Shown in pieces: positions 55,733-64,000 of a DNA stretch of 64,000 nucleotides. The DNA lies in the NCBI GenBank assembly GCA_028456385.1, contig JALNQF010000011.1:310001-374000 (forward strand). Direction: 5' to 3'. Below the pieces are notes generated by a model. That model was given only the letters and a program-made list of their open reading frames with translations. It was not told the origin of the DNA and did no database searches. Numbering within the stretch: position 1 is the first letter of the stretch; every line of letters begins with the position of its first letter. A program made the position numbers and the translations under genes. This DNA comes from Ophiosphaerella korrae. Lineage: Eukaryota > Ascomycota > Dothideomycetes > Pleosporales > Phaeosphaeriaceae.

Positions 55733-56980
55733 TCATTTCCGGCCCGGTTTATCTAACAGCACACTAGCGACGGCAGGCAGCACATGCTGAACATCAACGC
55801 TACACCTCACCCTGGCGCGCCCATCGTTCTTCTCCCCCGCCTCAAAGAAGGCCGCCTCGCCCCGTGCGCCGCCCAGATTGACGATACCAATGCCCATGCC
55901 GCGCGCGTGCGCCCGCGCAACCAGGCGCCACGCCGAATACGTGGCGAGACTGCTGCCCAGCACGAGGATGCGGTCTGCGGCATCGACGGCGGCCTCGGCG
56001 GCGCGCTTGGTCGCCGGGGGGGGGGGGGGGGATGGCCCCGCCGAACATGACGACGGCCGGCTTGAGGATGCCGGCGGTGCTGCGCGGATCCCACGCGCCG
56101 TCGTTGTCGGTGACTACAACTGCGTTTGCGTTTGCGTTTGCGCTTGCGCGCGGCGGTGAACTGGCGGCGCACGTGGGGCACGCTGGGTAGCGGAAGGTGG
56201 TGTAGGGGGCGTTGGGCACGTCGGCGTCGCCGTCTGGGGTGGTGGTTAGGCCGGAGGAGGAGGAGGAGGAGGAGGAGGAGGAGGAGGAGTCGAGGAAGGC
56301 GGACCAGGACGGGTTGAGGCGGGCGAGGGCGGCTTGGAAGGTTTGGCGGGGCAGCGGGGTTGCGCAGGAGAGGCAGACGAGGGCGGCGAGGGAGGCCGTG
56401 GAGCTGGATGGTGGGGAGGAGAGGGTGTGCGGTTGGGTGGAACGGGTCGACGTCTGGGTGTCCTTGTCGTCAATGCTGCTGGGCACAAACACCATGGAAA
56501 CAGAGCGAGGCGAATAGCCAAACACCAAGACGGGATGATGCAGATGCACACATACTCTGCGTAACCACACTTGCCCACCACACCCAGTCTCCCCAGCTCC
56601 CCCCCCCCCCCCGCACGCCTCGTGCGCCGCGTTCACCCGCGCCCGCTCCAGGCGCGTCCAGCCCAGGAAGCTGCGCGCCCAGTACCTCTTGCGGGCCTCA
56701 TGGCTGGCGCAGAACTCGTGGTAGTAGACGGGGCGGTACGCCCTGTTGAGGGTGTACGTGCCGTTGGCACCGCGATAGTCGGGCAGGCCCGAGGCAACCG
56801 AGATAGATGCCCGCGCCCCGTCAGCAGCAGCGTGTGCCGCGGCGCGGCGCCCAAGCACGGCGCGAGGAACGTGGCCAGCGCCGCCCTGGCGCCGCCGCGG
56901 GTGGTGGATGCGCTGGCGGGGACGACGATTGTGGGCGCGGGGAGGAGCGCCTGTGTGTAGGGGATGCGAAGGACGGGCAT
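55733..56980 (-). pseudogene. SIRT4-like sirtuin, reading frame broken by insertions
   Basis: Sirtuins remove acyl groups from lysine using NAD; the SIRT4-like class is usually mitochondrial. The family is clear from LPDYRGANGTYTLNRAYRP, HEARKRYWARSFLGW, TQNVDPFHPTAHP, the zinc cysteines (CLSC and CPTC), GILKPAVVMFGGAIPP and the NAD-binding GSSLATYSAWRLVARA near the end. A 102-nt intron (56555-56454) restores TQN|VDPFH exactly. But the frame must shift several times: near 56805-56816 (the GAGIS motif is spoiled), at a 14-base C run (56599-56612), near 56568, near 56395, and at a 16-base G run (56016-56031). All look like insertions, and no in-frame nonsense codon is needed to explain the rest. 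This is either a recently lost gene or a poorly assembled good one. Confidence 0.8.
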
Positions 56981-58098
56981 GCTGGGCGCCCAATGCGGTA
57001 ATTCATGGCGCAGACGAGAGACGAGAGACGAGAATGAGAGTTTGGTGTCGCGGTGGTTATGTCATGACGCGGATCCTGGTTTGCTGGCCGGCCGCCAACC
57101 AGGGCGCGCTTTCGTGCCCCGACCTGGTTATGCCCTAGGCTCTGTTCATGAGTCGCGCTGCGGCTCGAATGTGTGTCGCGTGGGTCAGCAACGGGTGTCC
57201 GGCGTGCCGGTTTATTTCGGGGGCCGTCAGATGCACGGCTTATGGAGGGGGGTACCAAACTTGGCATGCATGCTTGAGGCGGAGTGCATGGCCGAGTGCG
57301 ACCGTGTTTTCTATCTTGAAAGTGCCGCGCTGTCCTAATTGGCGCCACGAGGAGGCATGTCTGCGTCCGTCGAGTGCGTTGCGGCGTGCGGCGTGCGGCA
57401 GACCCGTCTATATCTGACTCTTCATTGGGGGGTAATAATACCAACAACCAACTCGAATTGAATTGAATCGAATCTTGGAGGTGAGATGCCGGTAGCCTAT
57501 CGATAGTACATAGTGGATACACACACACGGTGATGATTTTGTGCAAGGCAGAAGGAGCTTGGTGATAGGAAAAGAGACAGTGGAAATTGAGAAAACAAAA
57601 CACTACTACAATGTGGGAAATCTACACTTCCGTGGAACCCAGTTGTTCCACATGCATCGCTTCCTCGTGCATGTCTCCAACTCCTTTCATTGCGCCGCTC
57701 ATGTTGAGTGAATGTCCAATCCGTGCCCTACATCATATTACTATTCCAACACCGCCCAAGCAAAGCAATTCCCCTTGGTTTTCAAGGAGAAGTCGCCCCC
57801 TGCTCGCAGTTTCTCTTCTATCTAGAGTTGATGAGATGACGACTGGGGGGTGGGGGAAGGTGGAGGGGAGGGGGGGGGGAGAAAAAAAGAAAAAAGAAAA
57901 AGTGCATGGTATCAATGAAAATCTAGATGTTGCTTCCAGACGTGGGTGTTGTTACAATATTGTGCTGTGGTAGGAAATCGAATGGTGGCGTGTCGTGTCG
58001 TTAACGATCGTGGTGAAGGGAAATAGGAATAAACAAGAAAGCGCAGACAAAAACGAAAGCCGAGGCTAATAGAAAGACTTGTGAATGCGAGGTTCCAA
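56981..58098. other. intergenic
   Basis: 1.1 kb: sirtuin promoter side and 3' flank of the SANT/Myb gene. Includes a short CA run near 57520 and a 10-base G run at 57870-57879. No gene supported. Confidence 0.4.
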
Positions 58099-58887
58099 TC
58101 ACTGGGGGTGCATCTGCGGATGCGAGTGGGGATGCGAGTGGCCGTGTGCGTGAGGAGCCATGTATTGAGGAGGATGGGGTGGGTGAGATTGGTGAGATTG
58201 GTGAGCTGGATGAGCTGGATGGGATGGATGATACGGGGGGTGTATCATGGACTGGATGCTCGGTACGCGTGGTTGTTGCGATGGATAGCCACCCGGGTAG
58301 GAAGTATATTGTGACCCTGGCACACCACCTGGCCGCAAATCTGCGGGGCTTGACTCTTCCTCTAGGTCAGAAATGCCAATACCACTATCATCGTGGTCGT
58401 GGTAGCTACCATCATTCTGCTTCTTCTGCGCTTGCCGTGACGCCTGTGTCAGATTTTTGAGTCCCTTCTCCATACACTACGCGGGGCTGGTTAGTAGCCA
58501 AATCCGAATGGACATTCGCTCTCCAAATACCTTTGTTTCAACTAGCATCCACTTTTCTCCAACGCGGGCAGCGAGGATGCTCCACATCTCCCGACGCACA
58601 TCCATGTACGCTTGTGCTAGGATATCGAGCTTGACACCATCCCATTGCTCGGCATTCTGACGCTCCATCAATCGCTCATGTCGCTTGCGGCAGGCATTGG
58701 GTGATTTGGAAGGGAAGTGCTTTGGTGAGATCTGGTTCCAGTTGAGGCCCTGGGCCCTGGCCTGAATCAGGGTTTCATCGTCTCGGTTCGACCACGACGA
58801 GGCTCGAGTGCCTGCTCCTGCAGCCGATGCAGTGGATACCGAGTTGCGATGCGAAGGCGCCTTATCGATCTTAGGCATGTTGTTCAT
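58099..58887 (-). CDS. SANT/Myb-like DNA-binding protein
   Basis: Exons 58887-58531 and 58476-58099 (54-nt intron) give 244 residues; a second in-frame ATG lies three codons in. A single Myb/SANT domain spans about residues 27-80, with SSWSNRDDETLIQARAQGLN, WNQISPKHFPSKSPNACRKR and the following RHERLMER; the regularly spaced tryptophans fit the fold. After it comes a helical stretch (WDGVKLDILAQAYMDVRREM, WSILAARVGEKWMLVETK). Exon 2 codes for an acidic patch and then a His/Pro-rich tail (HPSHPAHPAHQSHQSHPPHP) ending in HPQMHPQ. This is probably a nuclear transcription regulator; target unknown. The 5' side is unusually G-rich. Confidence 0.82.
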
Positions 58888-60360
58888 GGAGATAAGACGA
58901 GACGGGACGTGACGAGACGATAGGAGAGGAGAGGGGGGGAGGAGGGGGGGGGAAGAGGAGGGCAGATAGAGAGGGGGTGGAGGCGAGAGATGCAGCAATT
59001 GAAATGAGCAGACTGATGGAAGGGACAAGATGCGAATTAGGATTAAGATAGTGGCAGCGGGAGAACGAGAGTAGTGGGATACGAAACGAAAGGTGGGAGA
59101 GATTCTCAGGAAGTAAACGAAGGAACAAGGAACAGATGTCTCGTACCTGGAGGTGGGTGGGGGGGTGGGGGGGGGGGGGGGGGTTGTATCTGGCTACTGG
59201 CAAGAGACCGCAGCAGAGGGCTTTATACAAGAGCCGCAGGCGTTGGATCAGTGAAAGCAAAGGCCGGCTGGGCCGGTCGGAGAATTGTTGAAACCAAGAT
59301 ATGTTTCTTTAATCGCCTGATCGATCTGCCCCTCATCCCAAAGCAGCATGTGCAACTAGGCGGAGACGAGGCTGTCCAGTCGGCCAGCTCCCCAAGCGCC
59401 TGGAAGAGGAGGTGGCCAGGCCAAAATTGGCCGTTTGAGTGGTCAGATCACGGGCAGTGAGCGGTTCGTGCCTGGAAACAGGGAGAGGCTCTCTGTAACC
59501 GGAAGCGCCTGTTTGAGATGGCCAGGATGGCCAGGATGCAAGCTAGTGCGGCTGTGTCTAAGAATACAGATAGCTACAGGTGCAGGGCCAGTGAGGCGCG
59601 TGAGGCTCTGAGGGAGGGTTGTGCAAGGGAACGGCGGCTAAGCGCGCATGTCCCACGCTGATAGGCGGGCCCAAATAAAGACCTTGGCTCTCGCTCTCAC
59701 TCTCTTACGCTCACCACGCCCACCTACATCGGTGCGCACTGCACGGGAATCTAGTCATCAACGCTTCTAGGGCTGAGCAGCTCGGGAACCTGCAGCACGC
59801 CGTCAGCAACGTGTTCACAAACCCTAACCTCTGCAAGAGACTGCAACAGACTGCAAGGGAAGGTCTGTCGAAGAGAGCCCCGTGGATGCGTGCGAACACA
59901 CAGCACCACATGCACCCACCGTCCAGTCTGGCTAGCCACCTTCCCCGCGAGACGCCCTGCCGTTAAGCGCGGGCGACCAGGCGGTTGAGTTGTTGGTGTT
60001 TCAGAGCCAGATTCGCGGCTGTCCTCAGATCTGCCTTCGCACGCTCACTGGGCCAGCAAGCGCCCACCCCGCCTTTGCACTGAGTCGGATCATCATAGGA
60101 TCATCATACTTCCTTCAGTTGCTACCCTCCTTGTGCCTCTGTGTTGCACATCACTGCCATGCTATTCTTGCAGCCACAGCCGACAAAATATCTCCATTTA
60201 CTAGCTGTGACCATTACACAGGACAACCGTTCGTGCGCCGCTTGCAGCGAGCCGTCCCACACAGCCCCCCTCCCCCCCCCCCATCCGCAGCCCCGGCTCG
60301 GCCTCCGAACCCCTCCAAATCGATAAACATTCAACTTTAGCATCCATGCCCACTGCCATT
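58888..60360. other. intergenic with long poly-G tracts
   Basis: 1.5 kb between the SANT/Myb start and the end of the BBE gene. Contains G runs at 58944-58952 (9), 59159-59165 (7) and 59167-59183 (17), and a C run at 60272-60282 (11). No gene supported; overlapping open frames lack recognisable content. Confidence 0.5.
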
Positions 60361-62007
60361 CTACATCTTCCATCCCTTGGTTCGGTCACGGAAGAAGTTA
60401 TCCGGGTCGTAAGCATCTCTAACCCTTTTTGCAAATCCAGCTGTCCGCAGTCGGGCGAAGTAGTCCTGGCGGAAATAGGCGTCGTTCATGAATAGCGGCG
60501 CATATGCCTCTGGCAACTTGCCATTGCCTTGAAACTTGGTCACAAGATCCCGTGTGCCCTGGTACATTTGCTGCGTGGCTTTGTCCATTGTGTTGTCGTC
60601 AATGTCAAACCAGTACGAGTTGTTGAACCTAATAAGTCGGTCAGCCGCGCAGCCCACGTGCCTCATGCATCATGCAGTACTTAACTCATAAAGAATACGA
60701 CTGACATCGTCGTCCAAGTCAATCAAGTCTCCGCCCATCTCTCGAGCCTTGCGAGCCTGCGACTTGGGAAGAGGCTGGTATGCAATTGCTGAAATGAGAC
60801 CTGCCACTCCTAGGACGCCCTTCGCCGCGTTCTTCCAGTTATCGTGAATCGCACCAAGAACCTCTGCTCCGTTCTCGCTGCTTGGGACCGGGATCATTTC
60901 GGTTGTGACAGTATAGATAGAGCCTTTGAGGAAGCCAAAGTTGTTGGAAGTGATCAAGTCGTAGTAGCTTCGCGTTTTGCAGCCGTTGATCAGAGGCCCG
61001 ACATCAGTAAAGACCTTGAACACGGCCGGTGGTGGAGTAGCCCCGTCATAGAAGACAAACTGCAAGAGTTAGCCATGGAATCTTCCAATCACATCATCTC
61101 ACAGAACACACCATTGTCCAAATATCGACCGCACCAAACACCGTCAGCTGGGCAGTCAAAATAATGGATGCCTTATTATCAGGATAATTGTCCGTAAAGT
61201 CCCGCACCGCTGCCAGCAACTGGTTCGTCTTGCTTCCAAGGAAGACCATGGTACCTCCCCAGACCTATTTTTTTTGTCAGCCAATTCAAACAGTAGCCAG
61301 TCTTCAACTCGTACCTGACCAATAGGGTGCGCCATCATGGTGTACGAGGTCACGATTCCGTAGCTACCTCCGCCGCCCTTGAGTGCCTTGAAGAGATCCG
61401 GGTGGCTCGTCTTAGACGCAGTTACGACCGTTGCATTGGCCAGAACCACATCATAGCTGACAATGTTGTTCGCACCCCACCCGTACTGAGGGGAGAGGAA
61501 GCTGAGCCCACCACCGAGCAAGAATCCTCCTACTCCGACTTTGCCGATGCGCCCACCAACGACAGTAACGCCGGTGCCTTCAAGTGCCTTGTGTACGTCT
61601 TGCCAGAGGTTTCCAGGCCCGATACGCACCGTCATGGACTCAGGGTCAAACTTAACTTCGTTAAGTTTCCTAGTGGAAATCAATGAGCCTCCCTGGATGC
61701 TGGCCCACCCTTCGTTAGGGCTGTTGCCACCAGACTTGACCGCGAACGTTTCGTTATTATCATTGAGAAGCTGCACAATGGTTGCGACCTCGTCGTTATT
61801 TTTCGGGAACAAAATGCACGACGGTTTGAGGGCGCTGCAGCCCGTGCTCCAGTAATTGCTCTGTTCGTCGCGGTACTCGGAAGATGACGACAGTTTCAGA
61901 TCAATGACATTGAGCGCGGCAACCGACGAACAGGTATCTGCTGCGATTGGCCGTAGAAGGGACAGGAAGGGAACAAGAGAACGAAGGAGGAGGCCTGAGA
62001 GCTGCAT
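60361..62007 (-). CDS. secreted FAD-linked oxidoreductase (BBE/PCMH type)
   Basis: Berberine-bridge-type oxidases use FAD to oxidise sugars, alcohols or secondary metabolites, often outside the cell. Exons 62007-61315, 61264-61112, 61059-60686 and 60628-60361 give 495 residues. A signal peptide is visible (LLLRSLVPFLSLLRPIAA). The PCMH FAD domain follows: FPKNNDEVATIVQLL, FAVKSGGNSPNEGWASIQGG, VRIGPGNLWQDVHKALEG and GGFLLGGGLSFLSPQYGW. The C-terminal BBE block is DAYDPDNFFRDR. In most relatives a histidine in the SGGH motif links FAD covalently; here that position is Asn (SGGNSPN). The substrate cannot be told; no biosynthetic partner genes are nearby. Confidence 0.9.
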
Positions 62008-63776
62008 TTTGGCAGATAGGATCGATTAACCAAGGACGGTAGCCAAAGTCCTAAACTCTCAACACCATATTGAGCGTGACAGTTCGGCTAGTTATAGGTA
62101 CGACCGCTTCACGGAATGGGCCCCAATCTGGGATTCGATGCACGAGCGGTTATTCACCTGGGCCAAGCATACTTTGGCCCTGAAAAAAAAAAAGTATGCT
62201 GCATACCTATCTGGTAATTATGATAACTTGATGGAATCGCCCTGATATCCATTTAAGTCTACAGTACCGAGTCCATACGGCCATATCGGTCCCTGTGGCC
62301 CGAAGGAAGCGAACGTGCGTTTTTTTTTTGTGACGGCCGGGAGGTTCGTTGCATACAAGTTAGCCAGTTGCCTAATTGGTCGTGCGGGAAGGTTGATTGT
62401 TCAGTGGTACTACAAAGTATGACGTTCTACGAATACTCGCTTTACACCTACAGGCTAGATGGTTTGAATTTGAAGGTAGCAGGTAGTGTTGGTTGAAGGT
62501 ACTCGACATTCACAACTGGGCAAACTGTAAAATAGTCGTAAGTTATTCAAGTGTGCAGCGAGGTCTTGCGATTGCCGGTCGGCCAAGTCAGCCAACCTAG
62601 ATCCAATAATTATCCTTGAGTCTTTCAAGCCTTTCGAGCCAGCATGATGCCAAAGAAGGTACACGGACTAATTGGGCGCCTACATCCTGGGTGGTTGTGC
62701 CTAAGCGATACTACATGAACCATGAGGAACCTAAACAACCACGTGGGGCGCGTAGCTTTATACGTTCAACCTTTTAATGCAAAGATTGCACGCGGCCAAA
62801 GTAACAGAGGCATGATATCAGTCTCGTGTCGGGGACATGTGAAATGAATAATGTAGTAGATAGGAGCATGGGCTAATAGGGGGGGGGGGGGGGGCAGATC
62901 ATGCTAGGCAGTGGAGCCGAGGCACGCAATAGGCTAGTCGATCCTGTCTTTCGCGACGCGCATGTGCCACAGTTCCACAACTCCCTCGCTACCAACCCCC
63001 GCCCCCAGTAGATATGGGAAATCGCTTTGCTTGCTAAAATTACCACTGCATAGACTTTGAGATTGTTGCTTCTCTCCAAGCAGGTCGAAGATTCTTCCGG
63101 TTGAAGAACGTCGACCTTTGCCGTGTCAACCGACTGCACCTTGTCCGAGGAGCTGCAACTCCGGTCTTCTCGGTGCAGACTTCCACTTTCAACGACGGAA
63201 AACCTCTCGTCTTGGCCAGGTCTATCACCGCGACAGGGGCAGTTGGTCAGATGGTACCTTTTTCAATATTGGAAAGGCTTTGCTGGATAGCCTCCGTACG
63301 GTGTTTTGAACCTCCCCAATTGCCCACATTTACCACCATAAATGCATTTCCAGGAATCAACGGTTTTCGGCTTTGTTGTTGTTGTCAGCAACATGAGTTA
63401 CGCGTTGTAGCCATTACGTGTCACTTGTATGTTTACAGATGCTTCTACATTTTAACCGGTATAAACATGCATCTCAGCCTTGACCTCCCCTATTCAGTCA
63501 TTTCGCTTGGCCGACTCTTTGCTCGGCGCATTGCTAAACCTAGTCTTTGTATCGTCCGGCTGACTATCGCTATACCACAAAACAACTTTAGTGCGCAATC
63601 CAATCCTAGAAAGAACGTGGACTAGAGATCTCATGCGCCGAATGCGGGGTTACAAGTCATGGCGTAGGGCAAGTATATGTTCAGTGCGTCCGCCCAATTT
63701 GGGTCGATACCCAGGCGTACTTCCGTTGCCTGCTACCATACTGTCACTCCTTACTCTTAGTGGTCATTCTTTCATC
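62008..63776. other. intergenic
   Basis: 1.8 kb between divergent genes, with a 16-base G run at 62879-62894. Open frames at 63101-63625 and elsewhere show no recognisable content. It should hold the promoters of the BBE gene and the beta-glucosidase gene. Confidence 0.45.
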
Positions 63777-64000
63777 ATGCTTTCTTTGGCTCTGCTTGGT
63801 ATCTCGTCCATCGCCTCTGGGGCTGCCATTGACCGACGCGATGCTGTACCTCCAGGTTATGTGGCACCACCGTATTACCCTGGTCAGTCTTTTCTCAAGA
63901 CTTCTTCATACTCGTTTCAGTGTTGATATGTTATGTAGCTCCGCATGGAGGTTGGATTTCAAGCTGGAGCGAGAGCTACCGAAAGGCCGCTCTGCTCGTA
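63777..64000 (+). CDS. 5' part of a GH3 beta-glucosidase, cut by window end
   Basis: Only 56 residues are visible, from exon 1 (63777-63882) and the start of exon 2 (63939 to the edge), across a 56-nt intron. A signal peptide (MLSLALLGISSIASGAA) is followed by the basic DRR. Then come PPGYVAPPYYP and, after the intron, APHGGWISSWSESYRKAALLV. The order PPYYP...GGW...W..SY.KA..LV is the N-terminal signature of secreted fungal GH3 beta-glucosidases, which release glucose from cellobiose. The catalytic domain lies outside the window. An alternative acceptor at 63920 would break this match. Confidence 0.62.

Noticed and set aside
60361..64000. Possible secondary-metabolite cluster around the BBE oxidoreductase
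   Set aside because: No synthase, cytochrome P450, transporter or cluster regulator lies nearby; the only neighbour visible is a GH3 beta-glucosidase.

Overview
The window is nuclear DNA of a filamentous ascomycete, most probably a Dothideomycete of the order Pleosporales. Three things support this: genes broken by short introns (about 40-100 nt, GT...AG, often with a CTAAC-like branch site); a secreted AA1-like (Alt a 1 family) protein, a family best known from Pleosporales; and transposon remains carrying C-to-T changes at CpA of the RIP type. Exon joins were worked out by hand from splice sites and frame.

Layout. 1-3.7 kb: an Nvj2-like SMP/PH lipid-transfer protein (3' end outside the window), AIM11, and the large subunit of molybdopterin synthase. 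4.4-5.6 kb: the decayed remains of an NB-ARC/TPR (NLR-type) gene. 6.1-11.6 kb: a Nop6-like RRM protein head to head with an Mgr3-like mitochondrial protein, then an unknown protein. 12.8-15.2 kb: a decayed Tc1/mariner fragment, the AA1-like secreted protein, and an ER FKBP. 15.5-31.1 kb: three long minus-strand genes, namely a BIRC6-type E2 protein and two very large disordered proteins. 32-35 kb: the Golgi syntaxin SED5, a 66-bp minisatellite, and a complete Tc1/mariner element with perfect 49-bp inverted repeats but nine in-frame TAG codons. 36.3-46.4 kb: an unknown coiled-coil protein, TFIIIA and RPB6 (divergent), S-formylglutathione hydrolase, and the tRNA exportin LOS1. 46.4-50.8 kb: gene-poor. 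50.8-64 kb: a GPI-type secreted protein, a proline-rich protein with a Cys cluster, a SIRT4-like sirtuin reading frame broken by several insertions, a SANT/Myb protein, a secreted BBE-type oxidoreductase, and the first exons of a GH3 beta-glucosidase.

Most genes are unlinked housekeeping genes. I see no biosynthetic cluster and no clear new multi-gene system. The points most worth a second look are the broken sirtuin with its expanded G/C runs, the RIP-marked transposon with only TAG stops, the dead NLR, the BBE oxidoreductase lacking the usual FAD-linking histidine, and several large conserved-looking proteins of unknown function.
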